Shown here in pieces: positions 7,979-17,558 of a stretch of DNA of 40,685 nucleotides. Under the pieces are notes generated by a model, which saw only the letters and a list, made by a program, of their open reading frames with translations, had not been told where the DNA came from and searched no databases. Within the stretch, counting starts at the first letter, position 1, and each line of letters starts with the position of its first letter. Origin of the DNA: DASRRB01 sp036732755 (GTDB lineage: Bacteria; Planctomycetota; B15-G4; SIAN01); the NCBI GenBank assembly GCA_036732755.1, contig DAINBU010000039.1, forward strand, positions 1-40,685, written 5' to 3'. A program made the translations under genes and the position numbers.

Positions 7979-9568
7979 ATGGACCATACCCGACGTGCTG
8001 TCGTGCAGCTGATCGCGATCGGCTTGGTAGTCATGGCCGCCTCGTCAGAATTGCTCGGCCAAGAGCAGATTTGGAAATCGTTCGGTGATCATGCAAATCA
8101 AGAACTCGGGCGGGCTGTCGATGTTCTGGGCGATCTGACGGGAGACGGAGTCTCTGAGATCGTGACAGGTACTTATGTCGATTCGACGGCGGCTACGAAT
8201 GCGGGGATGGTCCGCGTCCTATCCGGAGCAAGTGGCGCGACCGTCTATTCCATCTACGGAGTCAATGCGGGCGATTTATTCGGGTATTCCGTCGCGGCAC
8301 TCGGGGATGTTGACGGTGATGGCGCGACCGACTTTGCGGTTGGGGCACCGTTCGTGACGAATACCGTCTTCCGGCAAGGTGTCGTGACTGCCTACTCAGG
8401 AAACTCCGGGAATCCGATCTACTCGGTCTATGGCGTGTCGACGGATACGCTTGGGCTAGCGGTGGCCGCGGTAGGTGACGTGAGTGGCGACGGTGTTTCT
8501 GACTTCGTGGTCGGTTCCGGGGTGAACTACGCCCTTGTGTTGTCGGGTGTCGACGGCAGCCTGATCTGGACGCTCACGAGTCCCTCTCCGCCGGTGTTGT
8601 TCGGAAGGGCCCTCGGAGGTGGCGGTGACATTGACGGTGACGGAGTTCCCGACATCGTCGTCGGCGACAGCAATTCGAGTTACGGGGTTAGGAATGGTGG
8701 TGCGGTATCGGTGTTTTCCGGCGCAACCGGTGCGCTGTTGTATGAATTCGGATCGACGAGGAATGACGCCGCCTTCGGTTTCGCCGTCACGATTCCCGGC
8801 GACGCGAACAATGACAGCTACGCCGACATCCTCATCGGCGCACCTCACGATGATCGAGTCGTCGCCGATGGCGGATACGCTGCGCTCTATTCGGGCAAGG
8901 ACGGGTCGTTGCTGATGTCGTTTGAGCCCTCGGACGGCAATGGTTCCACGCACTCTCCACTGGATTGGTGGCTCGGCTTCTCGTTGCATGGGGTCGGTGA
9001 CACGAACGACGACGGTGTTCTCGACTTGTTGATCGGCGCTCCTGTCTTCGTGGATGGTGCTGTAGGTGGCTCCGCGCTTGTCTTCTCCGGTCGCGACGGC
9101 GGGATGATCTACCACTTCCAAGATCTGTCGAATCTCGCGAGTCTGGGGTTCGGCACCGCCGTGTCGCCCGTAGGAGACCTCGATTCGGATGGTCTTGCGG
9201 ACTTCATCATTTCTCGACCGAATGAAAGCAACGGGGCGAACTTCGACGTCGGAAGCGTCTCCGCATGGAAGGGTCACAAGTTCTTCGTCGACGCTCGCGC
9301 GCGAGTCGTGTACGGCGGGGAGACTGTGACCATCACGCCCGGTCAGGGTATCGCGGGCAACCCCTACGCGCTCTTCCTTCGCGACGTGAACGGCACCCCG
9401 ACATTCTCGCTCCTGAGCTTGGGAGTCCTGGACGCCACGGGTCGCGCGGTCATCGGTGCGTCGGTCCCCTTCGGCCTCGGAGCCAACAGCCTCAAGATGC
9501 AGGCATTCACCATCGACGGCAACGGCAAGCTCCTCGCGAGTGGAGTCGAGACCTTCTTGACGCAGTAG
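7979..9568 (+). CDS. Secreted FG-GAP (integrin alpha-like) beta-propeller protein
   Basis: The 529-residue protein begins with a signal peptide (hydrophobic LIAIGLVVMAASS, cleavage near LLGQ). Seven FG-GAP/calcium-loop repeats start near residues 50, 108, 166, 216, 273, 339 and 398. Typical cores are GDVDGDGATDFAVGAP and GDANNDSYADILIGAP. Seven repeats fit one closed seven-bladed propeller with Ca2+ bound in the DxDxDG loops. Residues ~436-529 form a beta-rich C-terminal domain (ending LASGVETFLTQ) that may serve anchoring or export. The ATG at 7979 is chosen over the TTG at 7961 because AAAGGGAGAG precedes it at normal distance. It starts 14 bases after the preceding frame and probably shares its transcript. 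Role unknown; likely adhesion or ligand binding outside the cell. Confidence 0.85.
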   Translation: MDHTRRAVVQLIAIGLVVMAASSELLGQEQIWKSFGDHANQELGRAVDVLGDLTGDGVSEIVTGTYVDSTAATNAGMVRVLSGASGATVYSIYGVNAGDLFGYSVAALGDVDGDGATDFAVGAPFVTNTVFRQGVVTAYSGNSGNPIYSVYGVSTDTLGLAVAAVGDVSGDGVSDFVVGSGVNYALVLSGVDGSLIWTLTSPSPPVLFGRALGGGGDIDGDGVPDIVVGDSNSSYGVRNGGAVSVFSGATGALLYEFGSTRNDAAFGFAVTIPGDANNDSYADILIGAPHDDRVVADGGYAALYSGKDGSLLMSFEPSDGNGSTHSPLDWWLGFSLHGVGDTNDDGVLDLLIGAPVFVDGAVGGSALVFSGRDGGMIYHFQDLSNLASLGFGTAVSPVGDLDSDGLADFIISRPNESNGANFDVGSVSAWKGHKFFVDARARVVYGGETVTITPGQGIAGNPYALFLRDVNGTPTFSLLSLGVLDATGRAVIGASVPFGLGANSLKMQAFTIDGNGKLLASGVETFLTQ

Positions 9569-9692
9569 CGCGAGCCGGAGAACCTGGCTGCAATCGGAGT
9601 CCGTTGTCGCCGAATGTGCGAGAATCGTGGTGTCGCGCGGCCGATATCGAGCACACTCGGCGGGTTAGACCGAGTCCTGATGCCGCCGACAA

Positions 9693-12296
9693 TCACTGCG
9701 CGAGCGGCGCGAGGCGGACGCGCAGCGTCGCGATCTCGAAGGGGCGGAGGTCGAGGGTGAGCGTCGCGCCGTCGGGGGAGAGCGGCGCGATCGCATCCTC
9801 GAGCAGGTCGGCGCGCGCTGCTTCGGCGATCTTCGCGGCGAAGCTCAGCGTCACGTGCGGCGCGGGGAGGCCCGAAGATTCGTAGAGGCGGAGGATCGTC
9901 GCGCCGTCGGGGCCCAGCTTGAAGGCGGTGACGACGACGTTGGGCGATGAGATCTCGAGGCCGGACCGACGCGCGGGAAGGCTCCCGGCGTGCGCCGCGA
10001 ACTTGCGTGCCAGGAGCGGTCGATTGAATTCGAGTCCGCGCCGGACGAGGTCGGAGCGGTGCGTGCCGGCGCCGTGCGGGACGAGCGAGTAGGCAAGCGT
10101 CCGCGGGACATTCAGCTCGAAGCCGGTCTCGGAGGAGCGGCCCTCGTTGTAGCCGCGCAGGTCGACCGCGCGCAGCAGCGAGACCATCACGACGCCGTCG
10201 GTCACGACGTTTCCGGGCAGGCCGCGGTTCAACAGCGCGACGCCGCCGCGGTCGTCGCTCCAGTCGATCCAGTTCTGGACCGGGAATTCGACGCCGGCGG
10301 GGCGCTCGAGCGAGCCGAACGGGATCTCGTCGACGCGGCGTCCGGACGCGATGGTCGTCGGGAAGAGCGCCTGGTAGCGCACGTGCTTCTCGCGGTTGGT
10401 CAGCGTCGTCTCGAAGTCGACGCGCGGGACGCCGGCGGCGACGCGGATGCGCGTCGCGAATTCGCCGCCGCCGAAGTGGTCCGCGACGCGCAGCTCGGAG
10501 AAGACGGGGCCGCGCGCGATCGACGCGGGCTTGCCGTTGAGCATGGAGCTCATGAGCGCGGTCGCCACGGAAGGGACGGGCCGACGCTCCTTCGACGCGA
10601 TGTACATGCCGCCGTCGAGCGGGCGGCCGATCTCCCAGAGGTCGCCGGCGTCGGGCGAGCGCGCGACGACGTTCGCGGGCGCGGCGAGGAGCTCGCGGTC
10701 GGACGAGCGCTCGCGCAGGCTCGTCAGCGCGCCGGTCGTGCGGTCGACGACGACGCGGAAGAACTCGTTCTCGAGGACGTCGTTCGCGTTGGGTGACGAA
10801 GGGACGGGCGCCGCTTCCGGCGCGGCAGCGCGCACGTGGTACGTCGCCCAGCCGAGCGGCGGGACGGCGCGGGCGAGGAAGGAGACGCGCGCCTGCGCGA
10901 GCGCGCCGTCGGCGAGGCGCCGCACGGAATCGAGCTGCGTCGCGAGCGCGTGCCCGTCGGCGTCGACGACCTCCATCCAGGCGGCGCCCGGCGGCGCGGC
11001 GACGTCGACCGACACGACGTCGCTGCGCGGCCAGGAGCTTTCGTTCCAGACGACGACCGGCGCACCGTCGCCGCGCGTGTCGATCCGTTCGGCGACGCGC
11101 GCGAAGGCGTCGTCGCGGAGCTCCTCGCCGAGCCGGCGCACGAAGGCGTCGCTCCGGCGCGTGTCGTCGTAGACCGGATCGGTCATCACGCCCGAAGCGA
11201 GGTCGTGCGTCTGATTGAACAGCAGCGGCTCCCACGCGCGCTCGAAATCGACGTCACGCGGCGGCGTGCCGAGCGTCGCCGCCGTCGCGGCGAGAGACTC
11301 CGCGCTCACCAGGAGCGACTCGAGGGCGCGCCTCTCCTGATGGAGCTCGATGCGGCTGCTGTAGGTGCCCTGGAAGATCGGATTCAGGTCGAACGAGAAC
11401 GTGGGCCGGTCGCTGCGTTTCGCGACGACCGCCGCGAACTCCTCGGGCCCCGCCTGCCGGATTTCGAACGGCGCTTCGCTGCGCTGGTTGAAGCGCTGGA
11501 TCAGCGGCGTCAGGTCCTCTTCGGGCGGACAGACGTCGACGCCCGCGAGGCCGACGCGCTCGGGTCCGTGCACGTGCGAGGTCAACGCGTCGAAGCGCTG
11601 CTGGAAGAAGTTCGCGAAGCCCGCGTCGTCGCGCGGCGGGCCATGGAACAGCCCGTAGAAGCCGGGGATCCAGAACGCCGGGATCTGCGTGCCGTCGATC
11701 CCCTGCCAGAGGAACTCCGACGGCAGGTCGTCCTGCGGCACGCCGCGGCAGAACCAGAACGAGTCGAAGCCCGCGCCCGCCAGCAGCTGCGGCAGCTGCG
11801 GATGGTGTCCGAACGTGTCGACCAGCCACGCGACCTTCACGTCGACGCCGAGCGCGTCGCGGCACCAGCGCTTGCCGTACACCATCTGCCGCACGAACGC
11901 CTCGCCGCCCGGCTTGACGTCGTCAGGCATCACGTCCATCCCGCCGACGATGTGCAGCCGCCCTTCCTTCACGAACCGCCGGAACGCGTCGCCGTGTTCG
12001 GGATACCGCTCGAGGAACGGCCGGACGTACGCCACCTGGTCGAGCGTGAAGTGGTAGTCGGGATGCTTCTCGAGCATCCGCAGCGCCGCGACGATGTGCG
12101 GCAGCCCGATCCCGGGGTACTCCTCGCGCGTGAAGAAGACCGCGCCTTCCCAATGCGTGTGCGAGACGTAGTAGAGCGTCGGCTTCGCGGTCGGCTTCGC
12201 GATCGGCTTCGTCGGCGCCGGAGGTTGCTGCCCGCTCGCCGCCGCCTCCAGCGCGAGCGCGCACGCGAGCACCGCCACGATCCCTCGTCGCGCCAT
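9693..12296 (-). CDS. Secreted GH38 alpha-mannosidase
   Basis: The 867-residue protein has a signal peptide (residues 1-23, ending AAASGQ), then a Pro/Lys linker. The GH38 catalytic domain spans about 40-300, a helical middle domain about 310-400, and beta-sandwich domains run to the end. The catalytic zinc site can be followed: HTHWE (His48, Glu50), VDTFGHHP (Asp160, the nucleophile and zinc ligand) and NQTHDLASG (His364). In most GH38 enzymes the residue two after the first His is Asp; here it is Glu. It should hydrolyse alpha-mannosides with retention, in the periplasm or outside. It is divergent from the S46 peptidase gene (204-bp gap) and convergent with the FG-GAP gene. Confidence 0.88.
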   Translation of the reverse strand: MARRGIVAVLACALALEAAASGQQPPAPTKPIAKPTAKPTLYYVSHTHWEGAVFFTREEYPGIGLPHIVAALRMLEKHPDYHFTLDQVAYVRPFLERYPEHGDAFRRFVKEGRLHIVGGMDVMPDDVKPGGEAFVRQMVYGKRWCRDALGVDVKVAWLVDTFGHHPQLPQLLAGAGFDSFWFCRGVPQDDLPSEFLWQGIDGTQIPAFWIPGFYGLFHGPPRDDAGFANFFQQRFDALTSHVHGPERVGLAGVDVCPPEEDLTPLIQRFNQRSEAPFEIRQAGPEEFAAVVAKRSDRPTFSFDLNPIFQGTYSSRIELHQERRALESLLVSAESLAATAATLGTPPRDVDFERAWEPLLFNQTHDLASGVMTDPVYDDTRRSDAFVRRLGEELRDDAFARVAERIDTRGDGAPVVVWNESSWPRSDVVSVDVAAPPGAAWMEVVDADGHALATQLDSVRRLADGALAQARVSFLARAVPPLGWATYHVRAAAPEAAPVPSSPNANDVLENEFFRVVVDRTTGALTSLRERSSDRELLAAPANVVARSPDAGDLWEIGRPLDGGMYIASKERRPVPSVATALMSSMLNGKPASIARGPVFSELRVADHFGGGEFATRIRVAAGVPRVDFETTLTNREKHVRYQALFPTTIASGRRVDEIPFGSLERPAGVEFPVQNWIDWSDDRGGVALLNRGLPGNVVTDGVVMVSLLRAVDLRGYNEGRSSETGFELNVPRTLAYSLVPHGAGTHRSDLVRRGLEFNRPLLARKFAAHAGSLPARRSGLEISSPNVVVTAFKLGPDGATILRLYESSGLPAPHVTLSFAAKIAEAARADLLEDAIAPLSPDGATLTLDLRPFEIATLRVRLAPLAQ

Positions 12297-12500
12297 GCCA
12301 CGGGCTCCGCCGCCTCGTCGCGTCGCACGGGCGACGCTACCGAATTCGGGATTCGAGCCGTCGAGGAAGGCGTCGGCCCGCGTCGGACGGCCCCGGATTT
12401 CGCCCCGTCGCGCCCGCGAGTAATGTCTGCGCCCCCCGCAGGCGCATCACCCCTCTCGCGCCTGGACCGGCGGGCCGTCCCGCAGGAAGGAATCGATCCG

Positions 12501-14618
12501 ATGAACCGCCTCGCTCGTGCGTCGTCGCGCGTCCCGAACTTCGTCGCGGCGGCCGCGCCCCTGGCGCTCGGCCTCGCGCTCGGGCTCTTTCCCGCCCGCA
12601 GCGCGCGCGCGGACGAGGGCATGTGGACCTTCGACAACCCGCCGATCCAGAAGCTGAAGGAGGTCTACGCCTTCACGCCCGACTCGGCGTGGTTCGACCA
12701 CGTGCGCCTGTCGTCGGTGCGCTTCATGTCGGGCGGCTCGGGGTCGTTCGTGTCGGCGAACGGCCTGGTGATGACGAACCACCACGTCGGGCTCGAGTCG
12801 ATCCAGAAGCTCTCCACGCCCGAGAAGGACCTGGTGAAGAACGGCTTCTACGCCGGCGCGCCGGGCAGCGAGCCCAAGTGCCCCGACCTCGAGCTCAACA
12901 TGCTCGTCTCGATCGACGACGTGACGGCGCGCGTCACGGGCGCGATCAAGCCCGACATGACCGGCGCTGCTGCCAATGCCGCGCGTAAGGCCGAGATCGC
13001 CAAGATCGCGAAGGAGGAGACCGAGAAGACCGGCCTGCGCTGCGACGTCGTCACGCTCTACCGCGGCGGCGAGTACCACCTCTACCGGTACAAGAAGTTC
13101 ACCGACATCCGCCTCGTGCTCTGCCCCGAGCAGGAGACGGCCTTCTACGGCGGCGATCCCGACAACTTCACCTTCCCGCGCTACGACCTCGACGTCACCT
13201 TCTTCCGGGTCTACGAGGACGGCAAGCCCTACCAGCCCAAGCAGTTCCTCTCCTGGAGCCCGGAGGGCTGCAAGGAGGGCGACCTGGTCTTCGTCTCGGG
13301 CCACCCCGGCTCGACCGGCCGCATGAACACCCTCGCGCAGATGGACTTCCTGCGCACGACGCAGTACCCGCGCAGCCTGAAGCTCCTCACCGCGCTGATC
13401 GTCGCGCTCGAGAAGTACTCGGCGCGCGGCGCCGAGGAGAAGCGGCGCGCCAACGACACGATCTTCGGGATGAGCAACTCCCACAAGGCGACCACCGGCT
13501 ACCTCGGCGGCCTGGAGGACCCGCGCATCCTGGCGCGCAAGGCCGAAGAGGAGAAGCGCCTGAAGGCGGGCCTCGCCGCCGACGCGGCCGCGCTCGCCGA
13601 GTACCAGGGCGCCCTCGACGCGATCGCGGGCGCGTACAAGAAGCTCGCCGAGTACACCCACCGCCTGTACTGGTCGAGCCTGAGGGGCGACGCGGCGGGC
13701 AAGGCGCTGCAGCTGGTGCGCCTCGCGACGGAGCTGCCCAAGCCCAACGGCGAGCGCCTCCCCGAGTACTCCGACGCCGGGCTCGAGTCGCTGAAGCTCG
13801 GCCTCTTCAGCACCGCGCCGATCCACCTCGACATGGACGAGGTCGTGCTCGCGACCACCTTGGAGCTCGCGCAGAAGGAGCTCGGCGCGGAGGACCCGTT
13901 CATCAAGGCGGCGCTCGGCGGCAAGGCGCCGGCCGAGGCGGCGAAGGCGGCGTTCGCGGGCACGAAGCTCGCCGATCCGGAGGAGCGCAAGAAGCTGTTC
14001 GAGGGCGGCAAGGCGGCGATCGACGCGTCGACCGACACCCTGATCGTGCTGGCGCGCACCGTCGACCCGATCCTGCGCGAGCTGCGCAAGCGCTTCGAGG
14101 AGGACGTGGAGAGCGTCGAGTCGCAGAACGGCGAGAAGATCGCGCGCGCTCGCTTCAAGGCGTACGGCAAGTCGCAGCCGCCCGACGCGACCTTCACGCT
14201 GCGCCTCAGCTACGGCGTGGTGAAGGGCTTCGAGCAGCTGACCGCGCGGGTGCCGTGGAAGACGACCTTCAACGGCCTCTACGAGCACAGCGCGTCGTTC
14301 GACAACAAGTACCCCTACGAGCTCCCGAAGCGCTGGCTCGACAAGCGGGCCGCGCTCACCCCCCAACAACTCGACACGCCGTTCAACTTCGTCTGCACCA
14401 CCGACATCATCGGCGGCAATTCGGGCAGCCCGGTCATCGGCCGCGACGGCCGCCTGGTCGGGATCATCTTCGACGGCAACATCCAGAGCCTGTCGAACCG
14501 ATTCGTCTACGACGAGGTGCAGGCACGCGCGGTCTCGGTCCACTCGGCCGGCATCCTGATGGCGCTGCGCAACGTCTACGAGGCCGGCCCGATGGTCGAC
14601 GAGCTGCTGGGCAAGTGA
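12501..14618 (+). CDS. S46 family dipeptidyl-peptidase, DPP7-like
   Basis: The 705-residue length is normal for the family. A signal peptide covers residues 1-37 (cleavage near ARADEG). The mature start MWTFDNPP is the family hallmark. The chymotrypsin-like triad is visible as TNHHV (His95), an Asp in the GGDPDNFTFPRYDLDV segment, and GGNSGSPV (Ser641). Residue 659, eighteen after the Ser, is Gly (FDGN). DPP11 enzymes have Arg there and prefer acidic P1 residues, whereas DPP7 enzymes have Gly and accept hydrophobic P1. The enzyme should release dipeptides from peptide N-termini in the periplasm. AGGAAGGA precedes the ATG. The DedA and APC permease genes follow closely on the same strand. Confidence 0.93.
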   Translation: MNRLARASSRVPNFVAAAAPLALGLALGLFPARSARADEGMWTFDNPPIQKLKEVYAFTPDSAWFDHVRLSSVRFMSGGSGSFVSANGLVMTNHHVGLESIQKLSTPEKDLVKNGFYAGAPGSEPKCPDLELNMLVSIDDVTARVTGAIKPDMTGAAANAARKAEIAKIAKEETEKTGLRCDVVTLYRGGEYHLYRYKKFTDIRLVLCPEQETAFYGGDPDNFTFPRYDLDVTFFRVYEDGKPYQPKQFLSWSPEGCKEGDLVFVSGHPGSTGRMNTLAQMDFLRTTQYPRSLKLLTALIVALEKYSARGAEEKRRANDTIFGMSNSHKATTGYLGGLEDPRILARKAEEEKRLKAGLAADAAALAEYQGALDAIAGAYKKLAEYTHRLYWSSLRGDAAGKALQLVRLATELPKPNGERLPEYSDAGLESLKLGLFSTAPIHLDMDEVVLATTLELAQKELGAEDPFIKAALGGKAPAEAAKAAFAGTKLADPEERKKLFEGGKAAIDASTDTLIVLARTVDPILRELRKRFEEDVESVESQNGEKIARARFKAYGKSQPPDATFTLRLSYGVVKGFEQLTARVPWKTTFNGLYEHSASFDNKYPYELPKRWLDKRAALTPQQLDTPFNFVCTTDIIGGNSGSPVIGRDGRLVGIIFDGNIQSLSNRFVYDEVQARAVSVHSAGILMALRNVYEAGPMVDELLGK

Positions 14619-14658
14619 CGCGCTTCCGACCGACGAGGAGCGGCGCGCGCCGCCCGCC

Positions 14659-15366
14659 ATGCTCGACCTGATCCGCCAGCTCTGGCACGACTACCTCAGC
14701 GCGGAGGGGATCCAGAACCTCGTCCGCACCTACGGGACGACCGGCATCGCGACGATCGTCTTCGTGGAGACCGGGCTGCTGGTCGGCTTCTTCCTGCCGG
14801 GCGACTCGCTGCTGGTCACGGCCGGCATCGTCGCCGCCTCGACCGTGAACAGCGAGCACCCCATCGCGCTCTGGCCGATGGTCGCGATCACCTGCCTCGC
14901 GGCGGTGGTGGGCGACGCGCTCGGCTTCCTGATCGGGTCGAAGCTCGGGCCCGCGCTGTTCCGCAAGGACGACTCGCTGCTCTTCAAGAAGAAGCACATC
15001 GCGCGCGCCCACGCTTTCTACGAGAAGTACGGCGGCAAGACGATCGTGATCTCCCGCTTCGTGCCGATCGTGCGGACCTTCGCGCCGACCGTCGCGGGCG
15101 CGGCCGGGATGAACTACTTCCGCTTCGCGCTCTTCAACGTCGTCGGCGGCGTCGGCTGGGTCGCGTCGATGCTGCTGATCGGCTTCTACGGCGCGAGCAA
15201 GATCAACGAACGCTACGGCGCCGGCACGGTGGAGAAGTACCTCCACCCGATCATCTTCACCGTGATCTTCCTCTCGATCGTGCCGGCCATCGTCGAGATC
15301 GTGCGCGAGCGGCGGAAGCTGCGTCTCGCACGCGAGCGGGAGCGCGAGGGGGCGGCCGCGAAGTAG
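14659..15366 (+). CDS. DedA family (SNARE-associated/VTT domain) membrane protein
   Basis: The 235-residue protein has the DedA plan. It has a re-entrant segment with FVETGLLVGFFLPGDSLL, a hydrophobic central helix, the conserved SRFVPIVRTFAPTVAG motif and FNVVGGVGW, then a last helix and a basic Arg/Glu-rich cytoplasmic tail. DedA proteins act at the inner membrane in lipid-carrier or phospholipid translocation and membrane homeostasis. The gene begins 40 bases after the S46 peptidase and is followed 50 bases later by a permease, so one transcript is likely. Confidence 0.9.
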   Translation: MLDLIRQLWHDYLSAEGIQNLVRTYGTTGIATIVFVETGLLVGFFLPGDSLLVTAGIVAASTVNSEHPIALWPMVAITCLAAVVGDALGFLIGSKLGPALFRKDDSLLFKKKHIARAHAFYEKYGGKTIVISRFVPIVRTFAPTVAGAAGMNYFRFALFNVVGGVGWVASMLLIGFYGASKINERYGAGTVEKYLHPIIFTVIFLSIVPAIVEIVRERRKLRLAREREREGAAAK

Positions 15367-15416
15367 CGCGGCGGAGCAGCGGCGCGGCGCGGGCGACCGC
15401 GTCCACGGAGCTCGAC

Positions 15417-16901
15417 TTGGCGCAGTCGACCGGCAGCGGCGAGCGGGCGCGGCGGCTCGGCCTCTTCACCGTCCTCTGCATCGGCGTCAACAACATCATC
15501 GGGTCGGGCATCTACCAGAAGCCGGCCCTGCTCGCGCACCAGCTCGGCGGCGCCTCCTGGCTCGCCTTCGCGGTCGACGCGCTGCTGCTCACGACGGTCG
15601 CGCTCTGCTACTCGACGATGTCGGCGCGCCACTCCGAGACGGGCGGGCCCTACCTCTATGCGAAGCGGGCGCTCGGCCGCTGGGCCGCCTTCATCGTGGC
15701 GTGGACCGCCTGGATCTCGATGTGGGCGGCGGCGGCGGCGGTGACGACGACGCTGCCGGGGCAGATCGGCCTCTTCCTGCCCGGCGCGACCGCGCCGGTG
15801 CTGGCGATCGCGATCGGGCTTGCGACGCTGTCGTTCTTCTGTGTGATCAATTGCGTTGGCGTGAAGCCGGCGGCCGGGACGGCGACCTTCCTCACGGTCG
15901 CCAAGCTCCTGCCGCTCGTGCTGCTGGCGGTGGCGGGCGGGTGGCACCTCCTGCACGCGCCGGTGGCGGAGGGGGCGGCGCGCGGCGCGTTCCTCTCCGA
16001 TTTCGCCCATCCCGCGTTCGGCCGCGCCTTCGGCAGCGCGCTCTTCGCGGCCTTCTATCCCCTGCAGGGCTTCGAGGTGGTGCCGGTGCCGGCCGGCGAG
16101 CTCGCGAATCCCCGTCGCGACGTCCCGCTCGCGGTGACCGGCGCGCTGCTGCTCACGGCAGCGCTCTACTGCGGGCTGCAGCTCGTGGCGTTCGGGACGG
16201 CGCCGCTGCTCGGGCTGCGGATCGAAGCGGGCGCCGGCGGCGTCGAGGCGATCGTCGGCCCGCTGACCGGGCCGTCGCGCGAGGCGCTGCTCGCCGCGGC
16301 GGGGCTCGCGAACGCCTCCCCGCTCGAGCAGCTCGACGCCGTCGCGACCGCGACCGCGCGGCCGCTCTCCGCCGCCGCCGCCGCCGTGCTCGGGCGGCCC
16401 GGCGAGATGCTCCTCGTCGTCGGCGCGTGCGTCAGCTTCCTCGGCTTCGCAGCCGTGACGATCCTGTGCGCGCCGCGCTTCCTGGTCGCGCTCGCCGACG
16501 ACGGGATGCTGCCGAAGGCCTTCGGCAAGCGCCATCCGCGGTTCGGGACGCCGGTCGTCGCGGTCGTGGTCACCTGCGCGTCGGCGGCCGTCGGCGGCCT
16601 CGTCGCCGGCGCCGGCGGCCGCGCCGCCGAGCAGTTCGACCGCCTCACCGCGCTCTCCAACGTCGCGGTGCTCGTGCAATACGCGACGACCTGCCTCGCC
16701 GTGCTCTTCCTGCCGGGAAGCGAAGTCGCGAGCACCCTGTGCCGCCTGCTGGCGCGGCGGCTCCTGCCGATCGTCGGGCTGGGTGTCTGCCTCTTTCTCG
16801 GATACCTGATCGCGCTCGAGCCGAATCCGTGGGTGCAGGTCGCTGGCTTCGCCGGCTGGACAGCGGCGGGCGTGCTTCTCGCGGCGTGGACGCGCCGCTA
16901 G
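15417..16901 (+). CDS. APC superfamily amino-acid permease
   Basis: The 494-residue polytopic protein has the helix-1 substrate-binding break NNIIGSGIYQKP, and GFEVVPVPAGELANPRRDVP after helix 6, both typical of the amino acid-polyamine-organocation transporters. About twelve hydrophobic segments can be counted. The start is taken as TTG 15417, with GGAG a few bases upstream; there is no ATG before the first helix. The substrate is probably an amino acid taken up with H+ or Na+. Location behind a secreted dipeptidyl-peptidase fits uptake of peptide breakdown products, although that link is inference. Confidence 0.85.
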   Translation: MAQSTGSGERARRLGLFTVLCIGVNNIIGSGIYQKPALLAHQLGGASWLAFAVDALLLTTVALCYSTMSARHSETGGPYLYAKRALGRWAAFIVAWTAWISMWAAAAAVTTTLPGQIGLFLPGATAPVLAIAIGLATLSFFCVINCVGVKPAAGTATFLTVAKLLPLVLLAVAGGWHLLHAPVAEGAARGAFLSDFAHPAFGRAFGSALFAAFYPLQGFEVVPVPAGELANPRRDVPLAVTGALLLTAALYCGLQLVAFGTAPLLGLRIEAGAGGVEAIVGPLTGPSREALLAAAGLANASPLEQLDAVATATARPLSAAAAAVLGRPGEMLLVVGACVSFLGFAAVTILCAPRFLVALADDGMLPKAFGKRHPRFGTPVVAVVVTCASAAVGGLVAGAGGRAAEQFDRLTALSNVAVLVQYATTCLAVLFLPGSEVASTLCRLLARRLLPIVGLGVCLFLGYLIALEPNPWVQVAGFAGWTAAGVLLAAWTRR

Positions 16902-17105
16902 CTCGGGATCGAAGTCCTCGTATCGAACCGCGGACGAGAAACTTCGTCGCGTCGGTTCCCGGGGCTGCCCAGTGAAGCGAGAGCGGAAAAGCCGCCGCCC
17001 GCCACCCCTGGTTTCCGGCTTTCAGCTCGACTCCACGAAGTCGATGTAGGTTGCGCAGGGTGATTCCCCGCACTGCCAGCGGGAACAGGACACGCTGCAC
17101 ACACC

Positions 17106-17558
17106 ATGATGAAACAACCGGGAAACAAGCGGGGGATCGGCGGCTTTACGCTGATCGAGGTGCTCGTGGCGACGGTGATCCTCGTGACGGCCGTGCTCGG
17201 CCTCGCGCAGGTCTCCGTCGCCACCAACCAGCTCCACAGCACGGGGCTGGAGAAGGCCGCCGCGATCCACGCCGTCGAGCGCGAGCTCGCCGCCGTCGCC
17301 GCGACCAACTTCACGACGATCACCGCGACCCACGACACGCGTGGCTTCTCCGTGACGCTGCCGGGCATGGTGAACGCGGCGCTCCGCTCGATCAAGGGCG
17401 ACGCCGACGGGCTCCCGGGCACGATCCGGATCACGGCGCCGACGGGCGACCCCGCCCACCTGCTCGAGATCCGCGTCGTCATCGACTGGCAGGGCCGCCA
17501 CGGCCCGCAGCACTACGAGCGCACCATCCGCCTCTCCAGCCTGGGAGCCGCGTCATGA
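17106..17558 (+). CDS. Type IV pilin-like / pseudopilin protein (PilV/GspI-like)
   Basis: The 150-residue protein has a short basic leader and the prepilin peptidase site GG|FTLIEVLVA, with Glu at mature position 5. One hydrophobic helix and a small globular head follow (residues ~45-150). The size and FTLIEVLVATVILV helix fit minor pilins or pseudopilins of the PilV/GspI type. No clear Shine-Dalgarno stands before the paired ATGs at 17106/17109. It is the first gene of a four-gene unit; its stop overlaps the next ATG (ATGA). Confidence 0.85.
   Translation: MMKQPGNKRGIGGFTLIEVLVATVILVTAVLGLAQVSVATNQLHSTGLEKAAAIHAVERELAAVAATNFTTITATHDTRGFSVTLPGMVNAALRSIKGDADGLPGTIRITAPTGDPAHLLEIRVVIDWQGRHGPQHYERTIRLSSLGAAS

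Noticed and set aside
16902..17105. Cyclic-di-GMP riboswitch before the pilin operon
   Set aside because: The GCGCAGGG-like stretch does not form the conserved GEMM core, and the second conserved half is missing.
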